From positions 1 through 64,000 of the forward strand of contig OZ243889.1 in NCBI GenBank assembly GCA_965213525.1: 64,000 bases of DNA, given 5' to 3'. The stretch is from G965213525 sp965213525. Lineage in GTDB: Bacteria > Actinomycetota > Acidimicrobiia > Acidimicrobiales > Poriferisodalaceae. The first letter of the stretch is position 1; every line of letters starts with the position of its first letter. Positions 16,771 through 24,975 of this stretch are shown here, in pieces. The notes below the pieces were generated by a model. The model ran no database searches and was not told where the DNA came from. It saw only the letters and a list, made by a program, of their open reading frames with translations. Position numbers and translations under genes: made by a program.

Positions 16771-17694
16771 GTGCTGTTCATCGTCGGAGCGCCGAGGTCC
16801 GGGTCGTCGCTGCTCTACAAGGCGCTCTGCCTCCACCCCGACAGCGCCTGGATCTCGAACTACTGCCGTCGCCTGCCGGCGGTGCCAGCCGTGTCGGTGC
16901 TCAACCGCTGGCCCGCCCACCGTCCCGAGGCCCGGCACCGCATCTGGTTCGGCGCCGACGGGCGCAACGCCTACGCCTACACCCGCGATCGCCGGTTCAC
17001 CGATTGGGCGTTCCCGCAGCCGACCGAGGGCGAGCCGTTCTTCACCACGGCGGGGTTCGCCGAGGACGGCACGGTGGACCGGCCCACACTCGCCCGGCGA
17101 CGCCTCCGTCACAGGGTCAGATCGGTGCAGCGCTGGTCGGGCGGCGGGGTCCTCGTGAACAAGCGCATCGGCCACAACCGCCGCATCCCCCAGCTGGCTG
17201 ACGCCCTCCCCGAGGCCCGCTTCGTCCACCTCGTGCGCGACGTGAGAGCCGTCGCCCGGTCGATCGTCGCCGTCGACTGGTGGGCCGAGCGCGAGCTGTG
17301 GTGGCACGATCCGCTGACGACCCCGGGCGAGCTCGGTCGCGTCGAGGATCGCACGCTCGCCGCCCAGCACTGGGCAGCCGAGACCGACGCGGCCACCGCT
17401 GGTCTGGCCGCCATCGCCGCCACGCGGGGCCGCACCCTCCACTACGAGGAGCTGATCGCCGACCCCCTGGCCACGTTGGGCAGCATCGCCGCCTTCGGTG
17501 GCCTGGATCCCGACGACGAGCGGTGGTCTCGGGCTCTGGCCCAGATCAGCTTCCCTGACCGCAACGAGCGGTGGCGCACCGACACCGACGCCGAGGTGCT
17601 GGCGCGCATCGACGAGCTCAGCGCCCCGGCTCGTCGCCTCCACGGGTACGACGGATCAGCGATGCCGCCAGGGCGGCCCGTACCGGGGCCGTGA
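16771..17694 (+). CDS. Sulfotransferase family protein
   Basis: The 307-residue protein opens with LFIVGAPRSGSSLLYKAL, the 5'-phosphosulfate loop that binds PAPS. FVHLVRDVRAVARSIVAVDW (about residues 151-170) is the 3'-phosphate-binding segment with the conserved arginine and serine. LHYEELIADPLATL near residue 229 is also typical. Such enzymes transfer sulfate from PAPS to a hydroxyl, often of a glycan; the acceptor is unknown. GTG 16771 directly precedes the first strand. The 3' end overlaps the next, opposite-strand sulfotransferase gene by 77 bases. Confidence 0.85.
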   Translation: MLFIVGAPRSGSSLLYKALCLHPDSAWISNYCRRLPAVPAVSVLNRWPAHRPEARHRIWFGADGRNAYAYTRDRRFTDWAFPQPTEGEPFFTTAGFAEDGTVDRPTLARRRLRHRVRSVQRWSGGGVLVNKRIGHNRRIPQLADALPEARFVHLVRDVRAVARSIVAVDWWAERELWWHDPLTTPGELGRVEDRTLAAQHWAAETDAATAGLAAIAATRGRTLHYEELIADPLATLGSIAAFGGLDPDDERWSRALAQISFPDRNERWRTDTDAEVLARIDELSAPARRLHGYDGSAMPPGRPVPGP

Positions 17695-18562
17695 CGGCGG
17701 ACACGACCCTCCGATCGGTCGAGCTCATCGCCGTCCGCCACTCGTCATCGAGCGCGAGCACCGTCGGGCCCGAGGCGAGGCGCACGGGGTTGCCGGCGAC
17801 GGTGTGGTGGGTGCCCACCTGGAACGTGGCCGGGCCGGTGGGGCGGGGGGCCTCCAGGCCGACGAGGTCGGCCATGTGGGTGAGGGACGGTTCGGGATCG
17901 GTGACCAGGGCCTCGTAGCGCACGACCACCGCCCTGGTGCCGGGGACCGCCCGGGCGCCCAGCAGGTAGCTGTTCCACAGGTTCCACAGCGCGGCGCTCT
18001 TGAGCGGAGCCCTCCGCTCCATCATCACCCCGGCGCCCCGGTCGGGCTGGGCCCGCTGACGGGTCCAGCTGTGGGCAACGGCCCGGGGATCACGGATCAG
18101 GTGCGCCAGTGAGCTGCGCACCCCCGGGACCTGTCGGAGCAGGCTGGCGTAGGTCGGCAGCTTCGAGGAGTCGACGACCACCCGTGCCCCGCTCACCTCG
18201 ACCACCGCCTGGTAGAGACGCCCCAGCACCTCCAGGAGCTCGTCGCTGGCCGCCGCCGACGGCCGCACGTCGGCGAGACGGCGGATCCGGAGGACCTCGG
18301 CGAGCTCGCGCCCGAGCGCTGGGGCATCGGCGACGTCGACGCCGGCCACGTCGAGGACGGTGGTCCACCGAGGGCATGCGGAGAAGCGCTCCCCACACCC
18401 GCACAACCGGTCCTCGACGATCCCTCGTTCGAAGACGTACCGCAGCTCGCCCACGCTGACCGCCCCATCGGCCTCGCCGAGCAGGTTGGCGGCCACGGTC
18501 GAGCCGCTGCGACCCGTGCCGGTGACCAGCAGGACCTCGACGTTGCGGCCCGCCTCCGTCAC
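17618..18562 (-). CDS. Sulfotransferase family protein with a Cys-rich segment
   Basis: The 314-residue protein has the PAPS loop LLVTGTGRSGSTVAANLL at residues 11-28 and the second binding segment LAHLIRDPRAVAHSW. LCGCGERFSACPRW is a Cys-rich stretch common in one actinobacterial sulfotransferase subfamily and may bind metal or form disulfides. VDSSKLPTYASLL is another family feature. The GTG start overlaps the stop of the upstream sulfotransferase (GTGA), so the pair is translationally coupled. The 3' end runs 77 bases into the convergent plus-strand gene. Confidence 0.85.
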   Translation of the reverse strand: MTEAGRNVEVLLVTGTGRSGSTVAANLLGEADGAVSVGELRYVFERGIVEDRLCGCGERFSACPRWTTVLDVAGVDVADAPALGRELAEVLRIRRLADVRPSAAASDELLEVLGRLYQAVVEVSGARVVVDSSKLPTYASLLRQVPGVRSSLAHLIRDPRAVAHSWTRQRAQPDRGAGVMMERRAPLKSAALWNLWNSYLLGARAVPGTRAVVVRYEALVTDPEPSLTHMADLVGLEAPRPTGPATFQVGTHHTVAGNPVRLASGPTVLALDDEWRTAMSSTDRRVVSAVTAPVRAALAASLIRRTRGGDEPGR

Positions 18563-19503
18563 GGGCGCCGCCCGGCCGCGACCAACCGTTCGCGCAGGTC
18601 CTCGCAGCGCTGCCTCACCCTCGGGTCGAGGTCGAGGTCGGCGACCGAGGTTCGACCGGCCTCGACGTGGACGTGGAGCGCAGGCCGGTAGGCGATGCCG
18701 AGGTGGTCACAGACCCGCTGGGTGGTGACGTCGGGCCGCTCCACCATGTCTTCGTAGGCGACGAGGGCGACGTCCTGGCGATCAGCGATGCCGAGGGCGA
18801 AGACCCGGGAGTTGCGAACCCACCAGAACAGCGCCGCCGCCGAGTGGGCGTCCATGGAGGCGGGGTCGAGGCGGGCGAGGTCGGCGATGTCGTCGTCGTC
18901 GAGGCCGCCAGCCTGCCACCGATCAGCGCCCCCGCCGGCAGCGATGTCGGCGAGCACACGGCGGTTGACGTCGCCGAACTTGGCCACCGCCGATCGGGCC
19001 CGCGCGACGTGGTGGCGGTGCACCCACAGGGCGCGCGGGGCCGGGCGGCCGTCGTGGTCGCCGAGGCGGTCGAGCAGCTGCTGGGCGCGATGGGAGTCAC
19101 AGAGGGCCTTGAGCAGGACGACGTCGTGGCGGCTGTCGTCGATCACGGCGTCGACGACGTGGAGGTCTCGCAGGCGGAAGCGCTCGAAGGTCGCGCCGTC
19201 GTTCTCGTTGCGCACCTCGACGGCCGGGTCGCGCTCGAGGCCGCGGGTCACCATGTTGGTCCCCGAGCGCTGGACGCCGAGCAGCAGCACCGGGCGAGCG
19301 CCACCCGGGGGCCGAGGGTGGGCACGGCGCCACCGGCGCCTGCGCAGCGCCAACCTGACCCGGTCGCGGGGATCGAGCTGGTCCTCTTCGATGAGTCGTC
19401 CGATGCCATCTGACCGAGCCCAGTCGAGGTGGCGCCGAACCCGCACCAGCGCTCGGCGGTGGGTGGGCAGGTCCTCGGGGAGCCCGGGCCCCGGTGTGGC
19501 CAT
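18559..19503 (-). CDS. Sulfotransferase family protein
   Basis: The 314-residue product contains VLLLGVQRSGTNMVTRGLER, a PAPS 5'-phosphosulfate loop, after an Arg-rich N-terminal 65 residues. The middle part (ALWVHRHHVARARSAVAKFG) aligns with the 3'-phosphate segment and VALVAYEDMVERPD with the conserved acidic stretch. The frame is open further upstream, but the ATG at 19503 gives the best-conserved beginning. It is the first gene of a two-gene sulfotransferase unit. With three such genes side by side, sulfation of a surface glycan or glycolipid is likely but unproven. Confidence 0.8.
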   Translation of the reverse strand: MATPGPGLPEDLPTHRRALVRVRRHLDWARSDGIGRLIEEDQLDPRDRVRLALRRRRWRRAHPRPPGGARPVLLLGVQRSGTNMVTRGLERDPAVEVRNENDGATFERFRLRDLHVVDAVIDDSRHDVVLLKALCDSHRAQQLLDRLGDHDGRPAPRALWVHRHHVARARSAVAKFGDVNRRVLADIAAGGGADRWQAGGLDDDDIADLARLDPASMDAHSAAALFWWVRNSRVFALGIADRQDVALVAYEDMVERPDVTTQRVCDHLGIAYRPALHVHVEAGRTSVADLDLDPRVRQRCEDLRERLVAAGRRP

Positions 19504-19842
19504 CACCTGGGCAGCCTGGGCGGGGACGTCGGAAGCACGGGAGCCATGGTGCACCTCCCTGCCGGTCCGACGAGGTCGCCCTCGCCGTCCGGGACGCCCG
19601 CAGCGGCGGGGGCGGGGAGGTGAGATCGATCCGATGGAGGCGTCGACACCGCCCGCAGGGTGGTGAAATCGCGCTCTGTGCGTCAATACGAGCCGGTCCT
19701 GTGTCGAAACAGGCGCACAACAACGCATGAGGTGACCGATCGCCCATGGACGTGACCCACCGGCGCGCTACATTTTCGGTCGCTGCGGTGGGCGGGGTCG
19801 TCCTCGTTCGTCGCGCACAGGGCGATCAGGAGCGACGAGACG
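19504..19842. promoter_or_regulatory. Divergent intergenic region with the promoter of the first NHL gene
   Basis: 339 bases without a convincing gene. TACATT at 19769-19774 is a likely -10 box for the NHL gene, giving a leader of about 60 bases, and AGGAG at 19828-19832 is its ribosome-binding site. The middle (about 19670-19735) is less GC-rich than its surroundings. I saw no clear -35 box and no operator. Confidence 0.45.
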
Positions 19843-22800
19843 ATGACGACGGCCCCTCGACCGGGACGGACCAAGCGATGGGCGGCCGTGCTGTCCGCAG
19901 CGACCCTCGTCGCGACCCTGGCGGCGACCTCCACGGGCGCAGGCGCGGCCGATGCCTACGAAGAGGTCGGCACGCTCGGAGGGCCCGGTCTGGCGACGGT
20001 GTACCCCTCGGGCCTCGCCCTGGACGGCACGGGCCGGGTCGTGGCTGCAGACACCGGCAACGACCGGGTGGCGGCCTTCGACGCCGCCGGCACCGAGCTC
20101 TGGACCTACGGCGGCGACGGCGAGCTGGGCAACCCTCGTGACATCGCCATCACCGACGACGGCTCGGTCTACGTCGCAGACACCCTCAACGGCCGGGTCG
20201 TCGCCCTGACCGCCGACGGCCAGCTCGTCGCGGCCGGCCGCGGCGATCCCGCCGATCCCATCGGCAGCCCCATCGGCATCAGCTCCGCCGGCGTCAACGT
20301 CATCGTCAGCGACGGTAAGACCCGCAGCATCCGCGTGCTCGCCCCCGACCTCACCGAGATCGGGCGGGTCGAGGGCCAGGGGGCGTGCGCGTTCGACAAG
20401 CTCCGAGACGCCGCCGTCGACTCGGCCGGCGACTACTACGTCGCCAACTACCTGCGCCAGAACGTCGTCAAGGTCGACGCCGCCGGCACCTGTCTGTGGA
20501 CCGACGGCACCGGCGTCGCCGGCGGCGCCGCCGATCAGTACCGCGCCCCCTACGGCGTCGATGTCGACACCGCGGCCGATCTCGGCGAGATCGTCCTGGT
20601 CGCCGATTCGAACAACCAGCGGGTCAAGGTCCTCGGCACCGACGGCAGCGCCATCGCCACCGTCCCGGTGGGCAGCGAGCACCTCCGCCGCGTGCACGGC
20701 GCCCGCGACGGCTCGGGCGACTTCTGGATCGCCGACCTCTGGGGCACCACCCTCCAGCGCTTCGCCCGTGACCCCTCAGCGCCCAACGGCTGGGTCGCCG
20801 CCGAGTCGATCGGGGGCGACGACACCCCGCTGCGCGACGACGCCAGCTTCAACCAGCCCCACGAGGTCGCCCAAGGTCCCGACGGCTCGTACTGGGTCGC
20901 CGACATGGTCAACCACCGCATCGTGCACCTGTCTCGTGGCGGCGCGGTGCTCGGGGCCTGCGGAGCGCGAGGCTGGCAGACGCCAGGGATGTTCAACTGG
21001 CCCCAGTCCGTCGACGTCGATCCGGCGACCGGCGACCTCTGGATCGCTGACACCAAGCAGCATCGGCTGCAGAGGGTCGACGCCGACTGCGCGGGTGGGG
21101 CGTTCATCGGAGGCCCGAACGCCGGCACCTCGGCCGGTGCGTTCAACCGGCCGACGTCGTTGCGCATCCGCGACGGGCACGCCTTCGTGGCCGACTCGGT
21201 CAACAACCGGGTCCAGGTCCTGGCGCTCGCCACGGGTGCACCGGTGGCCGAGCTGACCGCCGTCACGGGCGCCGGGCCGCTTCAGGACCCCCGTTCGGTG
21301 TGGATCGACGGCGACACGCTGCACGTCGCTGACCGGGCGAACGGACGCGTCGTGGCCGCCGAGTGGACCGGCAGCGGGTTCGGGTCAGCGACCGTCGAGG
21401 CAGAGGGGCTCGACCTGCCCTCGGGCGTCGCTGTCCTCCCTGACGGCCGCGTGGCCGTGGCCGAGCAGGGCGCCGATCGGGTCAGCCTCATCGACACCAC
21501 CACCGGCGAACGTGAGGTGCTGGGGGCCGGGGTGCTGAACAAGCCGGCGGCGGTGTTCGTCGACAGCGACGGACGCCTGCTCGTCTCTGACACCCAGAAC
21601 CACGTCGTGCGCATCTATGACACCGACGACGACGGCGGCTCGGGGGGTCCCGACGTGACCGCCCCCGGCGGATCGATCGCATCCCCGTCCCAGGGCGCCG
21701 AGCTGCCCGAGGGCCCCGTCACCATCTCGGGCACGCTGACCGATGACGTCGGCGTGGTCTCGGCTCGGCTTGCGATCCGCGACCGCCAGAGCGGGCAGTG
21801 GTGGAACGGCACGACCTTCGGCGCGGCCTTCAGCTGGGCCGACCCCGTCGTGCTCGACTCTTCGGGTGCCACCTCGACGGGGTTCACCTCGATCTTCGAC
21901 GGCGGTGTGCCCGGCGGTGACTACTTCACCTTCGTCCAGGCCTTCGACGCCGCCGGCAACCGCTCGCCCAACATCGGAGCGGGCTTCGACATCGCCGCCG
22001 CAGGTGGCGGCGGCGAGGACACCGCAGCGCCGATCGCTGCGCTCGAGAGCCCCGCCCAGGGTGAGGAGGTGCCCGAGGGGCCGATCATCACCATCTCGGG
22101 GACCGTCACCGACGACGTCGGTGTGGTCTCGGCTCGCCTGGCGGTGCGTGACCGCCAGAGCGGTCTGTGGTGGAACGGCTCGCAGTTCGGGGCGTCGTTC
22201 GCATGGCTCGACCCGTCGCTGTCGGCGCCGGGCGCGACGTCGACCACCTTCGCCTACGAGTTCACCGGCGGCGCGGTGGGCGGTGACTACTTCACCTTCG
22301 TCCAGGCCTTCGACGCCGCCGGCAACCGCTCGGCCAACGATGGCAACGGGTTCGACGTCGTCGCTGCTGATGCCACCGACGCCGCACCCGAGGCGACCAT
22401 CACGGCGCCGACGGAGGGCGAGACGCTGCCCTCGGGGTCGGTGACCATCGCCGGAACGGCCACCGACGATGCCGGGGTGTCCCGTGTCGAGGTGACCATC
22501 GTCGACCGTGGCACCGGCCGCTGGTGGTCCCCGGGTGCCGGTGCGTGGTCCGACACCCCCGTGGTGATCGAGCCTCCCCTGGCCGCACCCGGCACCACCT
22601 CGACGGAGTGGTCGCTCACCTTCGACGAGCCCTCGTCCTCGGGGTCGGGGTCCTATGAGGTCACGGCCCGGGCCTTCGACGTCGGCGGCCGGGCCCAGGA
22701 CGTCCCCGCCTCGGTGACCTTCACCGTCGAGGCCGGTGACGGGGGCGGCGACGTCGCCCCTTCGGTGTCGATCGACGCCCCGGCCAACCGGTCCACCCAG

Positions 22801-24972
22801 CCCCAGCCGCTGGACTTCGTCGGCCAGGCCAGCGACGACGAGGGTGTCGTCGCCGTCGATCTGGGCATCCGCGATCGCCAGCGGGGGCTCTGGTGGAACG
22901 CCGAGGCCGGCCGGTGGGGTGGCTTCGATCGCTTCGCGGTGACCCTGGACGCCCCCGGGGCGCCACAGACCGGCTGGTCCTACACCTTCGATCCCTCAGA
23001 TCTCGGATCGGGTGATCTCTGGTACAGCGTGCGGGCCTATGACGCCGATGGCAACGAGAGCGCCACGGTCGCCCAGCGGGTCAGCCTGGTGGCAGGCATC
23101 GACGACGCCATCCCCAGCTTCGTCGGCACCTTCGCTCGGCCAGGTCTCGCCGATCTGACCCCGGTCGACGTGGCGTCGACGGCGTCGCACCACTACGTCG
23201 TCGACGTCGCTCGCTACCGGATCGCTCGAGTGGACCGCTCGACCGGGACGGTCGATGCCGAGGTGGGCGGTGTGCGCACCATCAGCTCGGACCCCGGTGA
23301 GCGGATCGCCGCCGCCCGGGCCATCGCCGTCGACAGCGCCGGCCGCGTGTACGTCGCCGACACGCCGAACCAGCGGGTGGCGGTGTACGACGCCGACCTG
23401 AACTACCTCTACTCCTACGGCGACGACCTCGCCGGACCAGGCACGGGTGACTTCCAGCAGATCTACGGCGTGGCGGTCGGTCTCGGCCTCAACGCCGCCG
23501 GTCAGACCGTCGAGACGCTCTACACCGTCGACGGCGGTGGCGCCGGCAGCGACGGGCTGCCCCACATGCTCGCCTGGGACCTGTCGAACCCCACGGCGGC
23601 GAGCCGGCGACCCTTCGCCGAGCCCATCGCCACCGGGTTCAACCAACCCCGCATGGTCCACGTGCACCCGGTCACCAACGACGTCTGGGTCGTCAACGCT
23701 CGCGACCGCCAGATCGTGGTGATCGACGTCGACGGCAACGAGGTCGCCCGCTTCGGCGGCCGGGGCTCTGACGCAGGTGAGTTCTCGGGCGACCCCCGCG
23801 GCATCACCATCGACCCGACCGGATCCCTGGCCTTCGTGGCCGACGAGGGCAACCGTCGCATCTCGGTCTTCTCGGCCGAGACGGCCACGATCGGCGACCA
23901 CCGCTACGACATCTTCGAAGCCGACGAGAGCCAGCCCGAGCACCTGGTCGACGTGCGTGGCATCGACGTGGCTCCCGACGGCATCCTGGCGGCCTCTGAT
24001 GAGTGGGACTTCGCCCTCAAGGAGTTCGAACCGGGCGCCGCAGGGGCCACCTTCGTCGGCGAGCTGTTCGGTGACCCGCCGCCGGTCGGTGGGGTGAACT
24101 CGCCCCGAGGCCTCGACGTCGACGCCGAGGGACGGGTGTACGTGTCGGACTGGTGGAACCAGCGAATCCACCGCTGGGACTCCGACGGCTCGAACCCGGT
24201 GGCCTGGGGCGAGCGGGGCACCCGCGACGATCCCGGGTCGATCAACTTCGCCTGGGACGTCGCCGTCCAGCCCGGCACGGGTCGCGTCTTCGTCGCCAAC
24301 CGCGAGAGCCACGAGATCCAGGTCTTCGAGGTCGACGACGCCGGCAACGCCACCAACCCCACCCGCTGGGGCACCCGGGTCGACGACCCCGTCGATGACC
24401 CGTTGGGGCAGACGCCGCCGGTGACCGAGCCGCAGTTCGAGTTCCCCCACGGGGTCGCCTTCGACGCCGAGGGCCGCCTGCTGGTGACCGACTCGAGCAA
24501 CGGTCGGGTCCTGCGGTTCTCGATCGACGCCGCCGGCGACGGCACCCTGGTCGACGTCTACGGCAGCGAGGGGCGAGGCGATCAGCAGCTGTTGATCCCC
24601 ACCGGCATCGACGTCGCCGCCGACGGCACCATCTGGGTCGCCGACACCGGCAACGACCGGATCCAGGCCATCGACCCCGACACCGGTGAGCTGACGGCGT
24701 TCGAGGCGGCCACCGATGGCACCTCGGTCGCTGCGTTCGCCCGGCCCTGGGGGGTCACCGTGGCCCCTGACGGCCGTCTCTGGGTCGCCGACACCAACAA
24801 CGACCGCATCGTGATCATGACCAGCGACGGCGAGCTCGTCGCGGCGGCGAGCGCTGCGGCGATGGGTGTGCCCTCCACGCTGTCGAATCCCTTCGACGTC
24901 GTATTCCTGGCCTCTGGCAACGCTCTGGTCTCTGACACGTTCAACAACCGAATCATCGAGCTGGAGCCGTAG
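19843..24972 (+). CDS. Giant exported NHL-repeat protein with four Ig-like modules (NHL-Ig-NHL)
   Basis: The 1709-residue protein has a signal peptide (basic start, hydrophobic core, cleavage near residue 35 in TGAGAADA). Residues about 40-600 hold twelve NHL repeats with cores such as VADTGNDRVAAF, VADSNNQRVKVL and IADTKQHRLQRV. Four Ig-like modules follow (about 603-1085), each with a D-R-x-x-G-x-W-W signature at about residues 650, 774, 893 and 1015. A second set of twelve NHL repeats (about 1090-1709) ends at the C-terminus. NHL repeats form six-bladed propellers, so four propellers are expected. No LPxTG motif or membrane anchor is visible. Start: AGGAG eleven bases before the ATG. It is followed after three bases by a paralog. 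Confidence 0.9.
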   Translation: MTTAPRPGRTKRWAAVLSAATLVATLAATSTGAGAADAYEEVGTLGGPGLATVYPSGLALDGTGRVVAADTGNDRVAAFDAAGTELWTYGGDGELGNPRDIAITDDGSVYVADTLNGRVVALTADGQLVAAGRGDPADPIGSPIGISSAGVNVIVSDGKTRSIRVLAPDLTEIGRVEGQGACAFDKLRDAAVDSAGDYYVANYLRQNVVKVDAAGTCLWTDGTGVAGGAADQYRAPYGVDVDTAADLGEIVLVADSNNQRVKVLGTDGSAIATVPVGSEHLRRVHGARDGSGDFWIADLWGTTLQRFARDPSAPNGWVAAESIGGDDTPLRDDASFNQPHEVAQGPDGSYWVADMVNHRIVHLSRGGAVLGACGARGWQTPGMFNWPQSVDVDPATGDLWIADTKQHRLQRVDADCAGGAFIGGPNAGTSAGAFNRPTSLRIRDGHAFVADSVNNRVQVLALATGAPVAELTAVTGAGPLQDPRSVWIDGDTLHVADRANGRVVAAEWTGSGFGSATVEAEGLDLPSGVAVLPDGRVAVAEQGADRVSLIDTTTGEREVLGAGVLNKPAAVFVDSDGRLLVSDTQNHVVRIYDTDDDGGSGGPDVTAPGGSIASPSQGAELPEGPVTISGTLTDDVGVVSARLAIRDRQSGQWWNGTTFGAAFSWADPVVLDSSGATSTGFTSIFDGGVPGGDYFTFVQAFDAAGNRSPNIGAGFDIAAAGGGGEDTAAPIAALESPAQGEEVPEGPIITISGTVTDDVGVVSARLAVRDRQSGLWWNGSQFGASFAWLDPSLSAPGATSTTFAYEFTGGAVGGDYFTFVQAFDAAGNRSANDGNGFDVVAADATDAAPEATITAPTEGETLPSGSVTIAGTATDDAGVSRVEVTIVDRGTGRWWSPGAGAWSDTPVVIEPPLAAPGTTSTEWSLTFDEPSSSGSGSYEVTARAFDVGGRAQDVPASVTFTVEAGDGGGDVAPSVSIDAPANRSTQPQPLDFVGQASDDEGVVAVDLGIRDRQRGLWWNAEAGRWGGFDRFAVTLDAPGAPQTGWSYTFDPSDLGSGDLWYSVRAYDADGNESATVAQRVSLVAGIDDAIPSFVGTFARPGLADLTPVDVASTASHHYVVDVARYRIARVDRSTGTVDAEVGGVRTISSDPGERIAAARAIAVDSAGRVYVADTPNQRVAVYDADLNYLYSYGDDLAGPGTGDFQQIYGVAVGLGLNAAGQTVETLYTVDGGGAGSDGLPHMLAWDLSNPTAASRRPFAEPIATGFNQPRMVHVHPVTNDVWVVNARDRQIVVIDVDGNEVARFGGRGSDAGEFSGDPRGITIDPTGSLAFVADEGNRRISVFSAETATIGDHRYDIFEADESQPEHLVDVRGIDVAPDGILAASDEWDFALKEFEPGAAGATFVGELFGDPPPVGGVNSPRGLDVDAEGRVYVSDWWNQRIHRWDSDGSNPVAWGERGTRDDPGSINFAWDVAVQPGTGRVFVANRESHEIQVFEVDDAGNATNPTRWGTRVDDPVDDPLGQTPPVTEPQFEFPHGVAFDAEGRLLVTDSSNGRVLRFSIDAAGDGTLVDVYGSEGRGDQQLLIPTGIDVAADGTIWVADTGNDRIQAIDPDTGELTAFEAATDGTSVAAFARPWGVTVAPDGRLWVADTNNDRIVIMTSDGELVAAASAAAMGVPSTLSNPFDVVFLASGNALVSDTFNNRIIELEP
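21913..22332. repeat. 54-bp sequence repeated exactly in adjacent Ig-like modules
   Basis: Positions 21913-21966 and 22279-22332 are identical over 54 bases and encode GGDYFTFVQAFDAAGNRS in the first and second Ig-like modules of the giant NHL protein. Sequence just upstream in both modules is also very similar, while modules three and four have diverged. This indicates recent duplication or gene conversion. Confidence 0.9.
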
Positions 24973-24975
24973 ACC

